Assembly (NCBI GenBank): GCA_002422685.1
Contig: DITC01000039.1
Location: forward strand, 1-64,000
From: Thauera sp. UBA6194
Lineage (GTDB): Bacteria; Pseudomonadota; Gammaproteobacteria; Burkholderiales; Rhodocyclaceae
Length of the DNA stretch: 64,000 nt
Reading direction: 5' to 3'
A program made the translations under genes and the position numbers. Under the pieces are notes generated by a model, which saw only the letters and a list, made by a program, of their open reading frames with translations, had not been told where the DNA came from and made no database searches. Of the stretch, positions 1-8,398 are shown piece by piece (the first letter of the stretch is position 1; each line of letters starts with the position of its first letter).

Positions 1-16
1 GCAGCGAAGAAGCGAG

Positions 17-45
17 ATTATGATCAGCTACACAACCGCCGTCAA
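17..45 (-). promoter_or_regulatory. strong sigma-70 promoter, rRNA-operon type, firing leftward
   Basis: On the minus strand a -35 box TTGACG (45-40) is followed by a 17-nt spacer and a -10 box CATAAT (22-17). An A/T-rich tract (about 70-55) sits directly upstream, like an UP element. The bases after the -10 box, CTCGCTTCTTCGCTGC (16-1), resemble the start region of betaproteobacterial rRNA transcripts as I know them (CTCGTTTCTCTGCTGC). The transcribed gene lies left of the window, so an rrn operon is inferred and not seen; a stand-alone stable-RNA gene is the main alternative. Confidence 0.7.
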
Positions 46-250
46 GCACTTCGTGAATCTTTTTTAACACCCCGCAGCAACCAAAAGCGCCGCAAAAAAA
101 CACGAAACACACACCTCAACCTCCACCCTCAACACCCCGACGACTTCCGTGAAAACCGACGCAGCGCTGAAGAGGGGCGAATTATAGACAGCCTGAACGG
201 AAGGTCAAGCGTCGCCACTCAAAAAGATTTTGATGGGCCGACAAGGCAAT

Positions 251-286
251 CTAGAGGACCTGAAAAGCACTAGAGGACCTGAAAAG
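251..286. repeat. 17-bp tandem duplication spanning a stop codon
   Basis: The 17 bases CTAGAGGACCTGAAAAG occur at 251-267 and again at 270-286, two bases apart. The second copy encodes the last codons and the TAG stop of the leftward gene ending at 270; the first copy lies just beyond that stop. It looks like a recent local duplication of the gene's 3' end that left the protein unchanged. Confidence 0.85.
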
Positions 287-1679
287 TACAGATGCGGTAG
301 TCGCGCTCGACCCGTTCGACATCGAGCCTGCAGAGGGAGTGCGCCGAGGAGCCGTGGCGGAGAGCCACATTGCCCGACGTGAACTCGACCTGGCTGGGGA
401 CGACTACCCGGACAGCCTCGCCCTTGCGAATTTCGTCGCACAGGATGCCCTTGACCGGCGCACGCCCATCGTCGAGCTCGACGAGGCTCGGCCTTCGCGC
501 CACGAGCTCTACCCCAAGATCGGCCGAGGAGGGCCACATGCGAAGACGTCTCACGACGCCAAGCTGCCAGCCCACACCGTCGACGAAGTGAATACCCAGC
601 AGCTCGCCTATATCCGGCCAGGCCCGTTTAGGGTCGCGATCGGCCCAGATGTGCAGGCCGCTCTGACTGAAATCGAGGGCTTGCCAATGTCGCGGCAGCT
701 TGGGAGCCCCGCCATCCACCACGGCTACACAGTCTTCCAGGCCACGTGCCACTTCGATCTTCGCGTCTTGTGAGTAGCGGCGTCTGCGCCGGACCGGCGG
801 CTCGTCGCCCCAATACCGGCGCAAGGTCAGCACGGCATCGAGTGCGACGGCAAGGGGAAGCGCGCCGAGCGCCGTCGGCACCGCCCCACGCTCGAGCTCC
901 GACTGGAAACGGGCAAGCACCTCGTCCGCCGCCACGGCAGAAAAATACCAAGCCCCGGCTTGCTGCTCCGTGGCGCTACGCATGGGCATCGATTGCTTGC
1001 CGGGCACGACCTGATATTGCAGCGCCGCCGTCTTCTTGCGGGAAAGCTCGAGAAACGGGAGCAGGCGGTCGATCACGTGCATCAGCGCGATCGCCGTCTC
1101 GAGTTCGAGCTGATCGAGGTTGCCACTGTAGTACGCAATGGCTCGCAAATACTGAGCGCCCACGCCCCGCACATCGCCGCCGACCACGGAGGATTCGGCA
1201 TCGGCAGATCGCGCAAACACGCTTGCGAGTCGATCCCAGAGTGCATCATCGGGGCTGAAGCGATCACAGGCCGCCCACCGCATGGCTTCGACCACACTGG
1301 CCGCCATGCGCAACTGCAAGGCATCGGCATCGATATAGCTCGTGCCGGACGGGGCTATCCAGTAAGCATCACAGATGGCCATGGTGAAATCGCGCACCGC
1401 GGCGAGCCAGCGCCGCCACCATTCCGCGTCGTGGTCTGGCTGCTGCGGCCGATTGACGATGCTCAACGGCGCCGAGACGCTTATGGCCTCCTGAAGAACC
1501 TCGTCAAAACCGGAGACGATCGCATAGCCGGCCGCTTCAGCCTTGGAGGAGCCAGGCTTGTAGAGCGCACGCAAGGTCGCCGAGCCGGTTTCGAAGCCGG
1601 CAATCGGATTACCGCCGCCTGCGAGGACATAGGCGGGGGTGTAGTCGAGAGACCTGGGGGCGTGCAAGGCTGTCTCCAT
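270..1679 (-). CDS. conserved hypothetical protein with PilZ-like C-terminal region
   Basis: A protein of about 469 residues that I cannot name. The N-terminal two thirds is mostly helical, without membrane segments or signal peptide. The last third is beta-rich: the phrase DFSQSGLHIWAD, then GIHFVDGVGWQLGVVRRL and DLGVELVARRP, recalls the PilZ fold (small beta-barrel, D/NxSxxG motif) that often binds cyclic di-GMP. The upstream RxxxR arginine motif is only loosely matched by RRRRR about 40 residues earlier, so c-di-GMP binding is uncertain. An in-frame ATG ten codons upstream (1709) is an alternative start; neither has a clear ribosome binding site. It is transcribed divergently from thyA, and its stop codon lies in a short tandem duplication. 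Confidence 0.6.
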   Translation of the reverse strand: METALHAPRSLDYTPAYVLAGGGNPIAGFETGSATLRALYKPGSSKAEAAGYAIVSGFDEVLQEAISVSAPLSIVNRPQQPDHDAEWWRRWLAAVRDFTMAICDAYWIAPSGTSYIDADALQLRMAASVVEAMRWAACDRFSPDDALWDRLASVFARSADAESSVVGGDVRGVGAQYLRAIAYYSGNLDQLELETAIALMHVIDRLLPFLELSRKKTAALQYQVVPGKQSMPMRSATEQQAGAWYFSAVAADEVLARFQSELERGAVPTALGALPLAVALDAVLTLRRYWGDEPPVRRRRRYSQDAKIEVARGLEDCVAVVDGGAPKLPRHWQALDFSQSGLHIWADRDPKRAWPDIGELLGIHFVDGVGWQLGVVRRLRMWPSSADLGVELVARRPSLVELDDGRAPVKGILCDEIRKGEAVRVVVPSQVEFTSGNVALRHGSSAHSLCRLDVERVERDYRICTFQVL

Positions 1680-1841
1680 TGGGTCGAGGCGGACGCGGGC
1701 GCGACACATCTGGCCGTGCGATCAGGACCAGGATACCGACGCATTCTGCACCCGGCGCCCGCATCATGTCCAGATCATATCCGGCGCGCCATGGCGGCGA
1801 ACTCCCCGGCCCGCTAGAATCCGCCTTTTTGGAGAGCCGCC

Positions 1842-2636
1842 ATGCAACAGTACCTCGATCTGATGCGCCACGTGCTCGAGCAAGGCGACGGCAAGACCGA
1901 CCGGACCGGAACGGGGACAGTCTCCGTGTTCGGCTGGCAGATGCGCTTCGCACTTCAAGACGGTTTCCCGCTGTTGACGACGAAGAAGCTCCACACCCGC
2001 TCGATCATCCACGAGCTTCTGTGGTTTCTGCAAGGCGATACGAACATCCGTTACCTCAAGGAGAACGGCGTTTCCATCTGGGACGATTGGGCCGACGAGG
2101 ACGGCGAGCTCGGCCCGGTTTATGGCAAGCAGTGGCGGCGTTGGGAAAACCCGGACGGCACGACCGTCGACCAGATCAGCCGGCTCGTGGACGGCATACG
2201 GCGCAACCCGGATTCGCGCCGCCACATCGTGTCGGCCTGGAATCCAGGCGAGGTGGACCGGATGGCGCTGCCGCCCTGCCACGCATTGTTCCAGTTCTAT
2301 GTTGCAAAGGGGCGGCTCTCGTGCCAGCTCTACCAGCGCAGCGCGGACATCTTCCTCGGAGTGCCCTTCAACATCGCCTCCTACGCGCTACTCACCCACA
2401 TGGTCGCGCAGGTGTGCGAGCTGGCGCCCGGAGACTTCATCTGGACCGGCGGCGACTGCCATCTGTACCTGAATCATCTAGAGCAGGCTAAGGAACAATT
2501 GTCACGCGCCCCCCGTGCGCTGCCGAAACTCAGGATCAATCCGACGGTCAAGGACATATTCGCGTTTCGTTTCGAGGACTTCAGCCTCGAGGGCTACGAT
2601 CCTCACCCTCACATCAAGGCACCTGTCGCTGTATGA
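1842..2636 (+). CDS. thyA: thymidylate synthase
   Basis: Converts dUMP to dTMP using methylene-tetrahydrofolate as both one-carbon donor and reductant; cytoplasmic homodimer. The 264 residues equal the length of the E. coli enzyme. The nucleophile is Cys146 in [10 protein letters not shown], preceded by the dUMP phosphate-binding arginines in [24 protein letters not shown] and the C-terminal IKAPVAV are also typical. The start follows a GGAGAG ribosome binding site. The stop codon overlaps the folA start (ATGA), so the dihydrofolate made here is recycled by the next, translationally coupled gene. Confidence 0.98.
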   Translation: MQQYLDLMRHVLEQGDGKTDRTGTGTVSVFGWQMRFALQDGFPLLTTKKLHTRSIIHELLWFLQGDTNIRYLKENGVSIWDDWADEDGELGPVYGKQWRRWENPDGTTVDQISRLVDGIRRNPDSRRHIVSAWNPGEVDRMALPPCHALFQFYVAKGRLSCQLYQRSADIFLGVPFNIASYALLTHMVAQVCELAPGDFIWTGGDCHLYLNHLEQAKEQLSRAPRALPKLRINPTVKDIFAFRFEDFSLEGYDPHPHIKAPVAV

Positions 2637-3130
2637 GCAAGCCACCCGAGATCATCATCATCGCAGCGGTCGCCCGCAACGGCGTAATTGGTCTGGACAA
2701 CGACCTGCCGTGGCGCCTGAAGGCCGATCTTCAACATTTCCGCGCCCTTACGCTGGGGCACCCCATCCTGATGGGGCGCAAGACCTGGGAATCGCTGGGG
2801 CGCCCGCTGCCGGGACGACGCAACCTTGTGGTGTCCCGCGCCCCGGACTTCAGCGCAGAGGGCGCCGAGGTCTTCGACTCCCCGGAAGCGGCGCTCTCCG
2901 CTGCAGGCGAGGCCGAAAAAATCTTCGTGATCGGCGGCGCACAGCTTTATCGCACGCTGCTCGATCGCGCCGACCGTCTCGAGCTCACCGAGGTGTGGGC
3001 GGACGTAGAGGGCGACGCGCATTTTCCGCTCGTCGATCCCGCCGCCTTCGTGGAAGAGCGCCGCGATGTGCGTACGGCAGACGAAGACAACGAGTTCGAC
3101 TTCGACTTCGTGCAGTACCGCCGCCGCTGA
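2633..3130 (+). CDS. folA: dihydrofolate reductase
   Basis: Reduces dihydrofolate to tetrahydrofolate with NADPH, the target of trimethoprim. At 165 residues it is close to the usual chromosomal length. The substrate loop [15 protein letters not shown] carries Trp27 and the acidic catalytic residue Asp32; the NADPH segment [15 protein letters not shown] and the later IGGAQLY follow. It overlaps thyA by four bases, the standard thyA-folA pairing, and is followed by a strong terminator. Confidence 0.97.
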   Translation: MSKPPEIIIIAAVARNGVIGLDNDLPWRLKADLQHFRALTLGHPILMGRKTWESLGRPLPGRRNLVVSRAPDFSAEGAEVFDSPEAALSAAGEAEKIFVIGGAQLYRTLLDRADRLELTEVWADVEGDAHFPLVDPAAFVEERRDVRTADEDNEFDFDFVQYRRR

Positions 3131-3146
3131 GCACGGCGCCTCGTGC

Positions 3147-3181
3147 AGCAAAAAGGGCCGCGATGCGCGGCCCTTTTTGCT
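3147..3181. terminator. bidirectional intrinsic terminator between folA and the decarboxylase gene
   Basis: A perfect 16-bp stem (3147-3162 with 3166-3181) around the loop ATG. The stem begins AGCAAAAAGGG and ends CCCTTTTTGCT, so each strand carries a U-tract. It lies between converging genes and can end transcription from both. Confidence 0.92.
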
Positions 3182-3207
3182 GTCGTCTACACGCGCCAGC
3201 GCGTCCC

Positions 3208-5451
3208 TCAGCCCTTCACGCAGTCAACGTGATAGCGCCCGTCCTCGCCCTTCACCAGGCCGTGGATGTCGGTCTCGAAGCCGGGGAAGCGGCTGTTGAG
3301 GTCACGCGCGAACTTGAGGTAGCGCACGATCGTGGCATTGAAGCGCTCGCCCGGGATCAGCAGCGGAATGCCCGGCGGGTAAGGCGTGACCAGCATCGCC
3401 GTGACGCGCCCTTCGAGCTCGTCGATGAGGACGCGCTCGATCTCGCGATGCGCCATGCGCGCGAACGCATCCGCCGGCTTCATTGCCGGGACCATGTCCG
3501 ACAGGTACATCTCGGTGGTCAGGCGCGCGACGTCGTGGTCCTTGTAGAAGGAGTGGATCTGGTTGCACAGATCCTTGAGGCCGACGCGCTCGTAGCGCGG
3601 GTGCTTGGCGATGAACTCGGGCATCACGCGCCACAGCGGCTGGTTGCGGTCGTAGTCGTCCTTGAACTGCTGCAGCTCGGTCACCATCGTGTTCCAGCGG
3701 CCCTTGGTGATGCCGATCGTGAACATGATGAAGAAGGAGTACAGGCCGGTCTTCTCGACGATGATGCCGTGCTCGGCGAGGTACTTGGTGACGATCGCCG
3801 CCGGGATGCCTGTGTGCTCGGCGAAGTCGCCGTCCATGTTCAGGCCCGGAGTGATGATCGTGGCCTTGATCGGATCGAGGATGTTGAAGCCCTCGGCCAG
3901 GTTGCCGAAGCCGTGCCAGCGCTCGCCCGCCTTCAGCGTCCAGTCCTCGCGGCTGCCGATGCCCTCCTCGGCCAGGAACTCCGGCCCCCAAACCTGGAAC
4001 CACCACTCGTCGTCGCCGAACTCGGCGTCGACCTTGCGCATCGCGCGCCGGAACTCGACAGCCTCGGACAGCGATTCGTTGACCAGCGCGGTGCCGCCCG
4101 GGGCCTCCATCATCGCCGCCGCCACGTCGCAGGACGCGATGATCGCGTACTGCGGCGAGGTCGAGGTGTGCATCAGGTAAGCCTCGTTGAAGATGTCGCG
4201 GTCGAGCTTGCGGGTCTGCGAGTCCTGCACGAGGATCTGCGAGGCCTGGCTGAGACCGGCGAGCAGCTTGTGGGTCGATTGCGTCGAGAACACCATCGAC
4301 TCGCGGCAGCGCGGACGGTCGGCGCCGATCGCGTGGTAGTCGCCGTAGAAGTCGTGGAATGCCGCGTGCGGCAGCCAGGCCTCATCGAAATGCAGGGTGT
4401 CGATCTCGCCGTCGAGCATCTCCTTGATGGTCTCGACGTTGTAGACGACGCCGTCGTAGGTCGACTGCGTCATCGTGAGGATGCGCGGCTTCTTGTTCTT
4501 CGCCTCGCGCGCGAAGGGGTTGGCGTCGATCTTTTTCTGGATGTTCTCGATCGAGAACTCCTCGAGCGGGATCGGCCCGATGATGCCGTAGTGGTTGCGC
4601 GTCGGGGTCAGGAACACCGGCACCGCACCGGTCATGATGATCGAGTGGAGGATGGACTTGTGGCAGTTGCGGTCGACGACGACGATGTCGCCGGGCGCCA
4701 CCGTGGTGTGCCACACCATCTTGTTCGAGGTCGAGGTGCCGTTGGTGACGAAGTAGAGGTGGTCGCAGTTGAAGATGCGCGCCGCGTTGCGCTCGGACGC
4801 CGCCACCGGCCCGGTGTGGTCGAGCAACTGGCCGAGCTCGTCGACCGCGTTGCACACGTCCGCGCGCAGCATGTTCTCGCCGAAGAACTGATGGAACATC
4901 TGCCCGACCGGGCTCTTCAGGAAGGCAACGCCGCCCGAGTGCCCGGGGCAGTGCCACGAATACGAGCTGTCGGCGGCGTAGTGCACCAGCGCGCGGAAGA
5001 ACGGCGGTGCCAGCGACTCGAGGTAGTTCTTCGCCTCGCGCACCACATAGCGCGCGATGAACTCGGGCGTGTCCTCGAACATGTGGATGAAGCCGTGCAT
5101 CTCGCGCAGCACGTCGTTGGGAATGTGGCGCGTGGTGCGCGTCTCGCCGTGCAGGAAGATCGGGATGTCGGCGTTGCGGAAGCGAATCTCGACAACGAAG
5201 GCGCGCAGGTCGGCGATCGCCTTGGCCGAGGCCTCGGGCGAGGAGAACTCCTCGTCGTCGATCGACAGGATGAAGGCCGAGCCACGGCTCTGCTGCTGCG
5301 CGAAGGAGGTCAGGTCGCCGTAGCTGGTCACGCCCAGCACCTCGATACCCTCCTCCTCGATCGCCTTGGCGAGTGCGCGGATCCCCAGACCGGACGTGTT
5401 CTCGGACCGGAAGTCCTCGTCGATGATGATGATGGGGAAGTGGAATCTCAT
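3208..5451 (-). CDS. Orn/Lys/Arg decarboxylase (AdiA-like, PLP fold type I)
   Basis: PLP enzyme of 747 residues that decarboxylates a basic amino acid to a polyamine, consuming a proton. Residues 1-130 form the receiver-like wing domain, followed by the catalytic core. HFDEAW is at 354-359 and the PLP-binding lysine is Lys395 in STHKLLAGLSQAS. SWHCPGHSGG and VVVDRNCHKS are family hallmarks. Length and the C-terminal end (FPGFE...YHVDCVKG) resemble the inducible arginine decarboxylase AdiA more than lysine decarboxylase CadA, but substrate cannot be fixed by eye. No antiporter gene such as adiC or cadB is adjacent, so a biosynthetic rather than acid-resistance role is possible. Confidence 0.9.
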   Translation of the reverse strand: MRFHFPIIIIDEDFRSENTSGLGIRALAKAIEEEGIEVLGVTSYGDLTSFAQQQSRGSAFILSIDDEEFSSPEASAKAIADLRAFVVEIRFRNADIPIFLHGETRTTRHIPNDVLREMHGFIHMFEDTPEFIARYVVREAKNYLESLAPPFFRALVHYAADSSYSWHCPGHSGGVAFLKSPVGQMFHQFFGENMLRADVCNAVDELGQLLDHTGPVAASERNAARIFNCDHLYFVTNGTSTSNKMVWHTTVAPGDIVVVDRNCHKSILHSIIMTGAVPVFLTPTRNHYGIIGPIPLEEFSIENIQKKIDANPFAREAKNKKPRILTMTQSTYDGVVYNVETIKEMLDGEIDTLHFDEAWLPHAAFHDFYGDYHAIGADRPRCRESMVFSTQSTHKLLAGLSQASQILVQDSQTRKLDRDIFNEAYLMHTSTSPQYAIIASCDVAAAMMEAPGGTALVNESLSEAVEFRRAMRKVDAEFGDDEWWFQVWGPEFLAEEGIGSREDWTLKAGERWHGFGNLAEGFNILDPIKATIITPGLNMDGDFAEHTGIPAAIVTKYLAEHGIIVEKTGLYSFFIMFTIGITKGRWNTMVTELQQFKDDYDRNQPLWRVMPEFIAKHPRYERVGLKDLCNQIHSFYKDHDVARLTTEMYLSDMVPAMKPADAFARMAHREIERVLIDELEGRVTAMLVTPYPPGIPLLIPGERFNATIVRYLKFARDLNSRFPGFETDIHGLVKGEDGRYHVDCVKG

Positions 5452-5540
5452 CCTGGTCGTCTCCAGCGGGGTCCTTGCGGGACGGAAAAGTGAAAGTGTA
5501 ACCCCCGCACCATTGCCCGGGCGTTACCGAATCTGAATCG

Positions 5541-5570
5541 AAAAAACACAAGGGGCCGTCAGCCGGCCCC
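5541..5570 (-). terminator. intrinsic terminator downstream of dcd
   Basis: On the minus strand a 7-bp GGGGCCG/CGGCCCC stem (5570-5564 with 5558-5552) is followed by TTGTGTTTTTT. It sits between dcd and the start of the decarboxylase gene and separates the two leftward units. Confidence 0.8.
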
Positions 5571-5599
5571 GTTGAATCCGCTTGGTGCCACCTCGACGC

Positions 5600-6166
5600 T
5601 CAGATCTTGGGCAGGGTGACGCCGGTCTGGCCGAGGTACTTGCCGCCGCGGTCCTTGTACGAGGTCTCGCAGACTTCGTCCGACTCGAAGAACAGCATCT
5701 GCGCCACGCCTTCATTGGCGTAGATCTTGGCCGGCAGCGGCGTGGTGTTGGAGAACTCGAGCGTCACGTGACCTTCCCACTCGGGCTCGAGCGGGGTGAC
5801 GTTCACGATGATGCCGCAGCGCGCATAGGTGCTCTTGCCCAGACACACGGTCAGCACGCTGCGCGGGATGCGGAAATACTCGACCGTGCGCGCGAGCGCA
5901 AAGGAGTTCGGCGGGATGATGCACACGTCGCCGGTGAAATCGACGAAGTTGCGCGCGTCGAAATCCTTGGGGTCGACGATGGTCGAGTTGATGTTGGTGA
6001 AGATCTTGAATTCGTTCGCCACACGCACGTCGTAGCCGTAGCTCGAGGTGCCGTAGGAGACGATGCGCCCGGTGTCGTTGGTACGCACCAGGTCCGGCGC
6101 GAAGGGCTCGATCATGCTGGCCTGTTCGGCCATGCGGCGGATCCACTTGTCTGACTTTATGGACAT
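5600..6166 (-). CDS. dcd: dCTP deaminase
   Basis: Deaminates dCTP to dUTP, the main source of dUMP for ThyA in most Gram-negative bacteria; homotrimer of the dUTPase fold. The 188 residues match the family. The start [14 protein letters not shown] is chosen by homology; a longer upstream frame exists but has no family match. Visible motifs include SSYGYDVR, the catalytic region [28 protein letters not shown] (Ser-Arg and Glu of the deaminase site) and the C-terminal lid KYLGQTG. A terminator follows. Confidence 0.96.
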   Translation of the reverse strand: MSIKSDKWIRRMAEQASMIEPFAPDLVRTNDTGRIVSYGTSSYGYDVRVANEFKIFTNINSTIVDPKDFDARNFVDFTGDVCIIPPNSFALARTVEYFRIPRSVLTVCLGKSTYARCGIIVNVTPLEPEWEGHVTLEFSNTTPLPAKIYANEGVAQMLFFESDEVCETSYKDRGGKYLGQTGVTLPKI

Positions 6167-6331
6167 GGGCGCGAGCTCCAGCGATAGCGTTGCGACCGGT
6201 CGCCGGTCGGAAAAGCGGCGTAGTGTAGGACATGCGCCGCAACGACGAAAGCGTTCATCGCAGCTTTTTTGCTGCAGCGCACACTCCCGCCGCGGCGCCG
6301 CTGCATCCAGATGGAGTGCAGCGCGACAGCA

Positions 6332-6352
6332 GGCCCGGGAAACACCCGGGCC
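6332..6352. terminator. GC-rich hairpin at the apbC 3' end
   Basis: A perfect 8-bp GGCCCGGG/CCCGGGCC stem with loop AAACA lies 12 bases beyond the apbC stop. It lacks a U-tract on either strand, so it may stabilise the 3' end or help termination rather than act as a full intrinsic terminator. Confidence 0.45.
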
Positions 6353-6363
6353 GCGCCCTCGGG

Positions 6364-7455
6364 TCAGGTGCTCTTGATGACGATGTTCGGGAACTTGTGC
6401 GTCATGTCCTTCGAGCGCTCGGCGATGCGCACCGCCACCTTGCGCGCGATCTGCTTGTAGATCGACGCGATGCGACCGTCCGGATCGGCAACCACGGTGG
6501 GCGCACCGCTGTCGGCTTCGGTGCGGATCTGGATGTCGAGCGGCAGCGCACCGAGGAAGGGCACGTTGAAGTCCGCGCACATCTTCTCGCCGCCACCCTG
6601 GCCGAAGATGTGCTCTTCATGGCCGCACTTCGAACAGATGTGGATGCTCATGTTCTCGACCACGCCGAGGATGGGCACGCCCACCTTCTCGAACATCTTC
6701 ACGCCCTTGCGCGCGTCGAGCAGCGCGATGTCCTGCGGCGTGGTGACGATCACCGCGCCGGTCACCGGCACGCTCTGCGACAGCGTGAGCTGGATGTCGC
6801 CGGTGCCCGGCGGCATGTCGATGACGAGGTAGTCGAGGTCGTCCCAGGCCGAATCCTTGAGCATCTGGTTGAGCGCCTGCGTGGCCATCGGGCCGCGCCA
6901 CACCATCGGCGTGTCGGCTTCGATCAGGAAGCCGATCGACATCGCCTGAATGCCGTAGGCCTGCAGCGGGATCATGGTCTTGCCGTCTTCGGACACCGGA
7001 CGCTGGTCGCCGATGCCCAGCATCTGGGGCTGCGACGGGCCATAGATGTCGGCATCCAGAATGCCCACGCGCGCGCCCTCGGCCGACAGCGCCAGCGCCA
7101 GGTTGACCGCGGTCGTGCTCTTGCCAACGCCGCCCTTGCCCGAAGCCACCGCGATGATGTTGCGCACGCCAGGCAGCAGCTTCACGCCCTGCTGCACCGC
7201 GTGGGCGACGACCTTGCTGCTGACCTTGACCTCGACGCGCTCGACGCCGGGCAGCTTCGACACTGCCTCGGTCAGCAGGGCGCGGATCGGCTCGTGCTGG
7301 CTCTTCGCCGGATAGCCGAGCTCGACATCGAAGCGCACGGCGCCGCCTTCGACGGTGAGGTTGCGGATGCTGCGGCCGGCCACGAAATCCTTGCCGGTGT
7401 TCGGGTCGATCACCTGCTTGAGCGCTTCGGTGACGGTTTGCTGATCAAGACTCAT
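6364..7455 (-). CDS. apbC: iron-sulfur cluster carrier protein ApbC/Mrp
   Basis: P-loop ATPase that carries and transfers [4Fe-4S] clusters to apo-proteins. It has 363 residues: an N-terminal MIP18/DUF59 domain (1-85), then the ATPase with deviant Walker [11 protein letters not shown] (105-114). The cluster-binding CSKC lies at 274-277. [13 protein letters not shown] and MPPGTGD are signature phrases of the Mrp/NBP35 family. It is divergent from the lipoprotein gene at 7,668. Confidence 0.95.
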   Translation of the reverse strand: MSLDQQTVTEALKQVIDPNTGKDFVAGRSIRNLTVEGGAVRFDVELGYPAKSQHEPIRALLTEAVSKLPGVERVEVKVSSKVVAHAVQQGVKLLPGVRNIIAVASGKGGVGKSTTAVNLALALSAEGARVGILDADIYGPSQPQMLGIGDQRPVSEDGKTMIPLQAYGIQAMSIGFLIEADTPMVWRGPMATQALNQMLKDSAWDDLDYLVIDMPPGTGDIQLTLSQSVPVTGAVIVTTPQDIALLDARKGVKMFEKVGVPILGVVENMSIHICSKCGHEEHIFGQGGGEKMCADFNVPFLGALPLDIQIRTEADSGAPTVVADPDGRIASIYKQIARKVAVRIAERSKDMTHKFPNIVIKST

Positions 7456-7667
7456 CGCGTAATCCTCGAAAATCGGTGCACCCGCTGCTGGGTGAAAGCG
7501 GCAGAATCATACCGGAGCGGGCCGAATCACTCACCCGCGATCTGAGCAGGGTTTCTCCCTGCCCATCCCTTCGCATCCCGCCGGCGCGCAGGATGAGCGC
7601 GAAACCGTGCCGCCGACGCGTCCTTCCGAGCGCCAACGCTCCGTTTCCCGAATCGCCCCTGAACGAC

Positions 7668-8240
7668 ATGAAAAGCCGACGTTTCATCGCCACACTGCCC
7701 GCCCTGGGCCTCATCTCCCTGCTCGCCGCATGCGCCACGCCGCCCGGCGCCGGCTCCGGCGATCCACTCAACCGACACGCCCTGGTCCGCCAGGCAAGCC
7801 CCGAACCCGACTGGCCCGCGCTGCACGAGCGCCTCGCGACCGCCACCGCCGGCGTGCGCGGTATCGAGCTCGGCCCGGTCGACGAGGCCGGCCTGCGCAT
7901 GCAGATCCCGGTCGCCGACGGCTTCGCCAGCGGAAAAACGGACATCCGCCCCTCGCTCGCGAGCGCCCTCGACGCGCTCGCCCCGGCGCTCGCGCCGGAG
8001 GCAGGTGCGGCGGTCAAGGTCATCGGCCACACCGACAGCCAGGGCAGCGAGATGACCAATCTGCAATTGTCGATCTCCCGTGCCGAGGCGGTGGCCGAAT
8101 ACCTGCGCCAGCGCGGCATCGCGCTCGAGCGCCTGTCCGCCGACGGCCATGGCGAGGCCGAGCCGCTCGCCAGCAACGCCACCGAAGAAGGGCGCATGCG
8201 CAACCGCAGGGTCGAGCTGATCCTCAGCCGGCAACCCTGA
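7668..8240 (+). CDS. OmpA-family peptidoglycan-binding lipoprotein
   Basis: Probable outer-membrane lipoprotein of 190 residues. [22 protein letters not shown] is a lipoprotein signal with lipobox LLAAC, giving lipidated Cys22. After a variable linker the OmpA C-terminal domain spans about 75-187: GHTDSQGS, then [13 protein letters not shown], and the closing RMRNRRVEL that binds diaminopimelate in peptidoglycan. The start was placed at 7,668 because the signal peptide begins there; the open frame extends further upstream without protein-like content. It resembles Pal and YiaD but is not part of a tol-pal operon. Confidence 0.9.
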   Translation: MKSRRFIATLPALGLISLLAACATPPGAGSGDPLNRHALVRQASPEPDWPALHERLATATAGVRGIELGPVDEAGLRMQIPVADGFASGKTDIRPSLASALDALAPALAPEAGAAVKVIGHTDSQGSEMTNLQLSISRAEAVAEYLRQRGIALERLSADGHGEAEPLASNATEEGRMRNRRVELILSRQP

Positions 8241-8398
8241 GCGCGCGGCGCCACGACCGGGCCCTGACGGTGAAAGCAGGCTCCGTTAGACAGCAAACAA
8301 TCCCGCCTGCCCGATCCGCGCGCATGCCCGCACCCACAGTGCAGGCGCCCGCTTTGTTAAACTTCCGCCTTTACCCAGCCGACGCGTCCACAGACACC

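Noticed and set aside
2515..5493. 992-codon plus-strand frame over folA and the decarboxylase
   Set aside because: Runs antisense through a confident PLP decarboxylase and out of frame through folA; no domain-like sequence.
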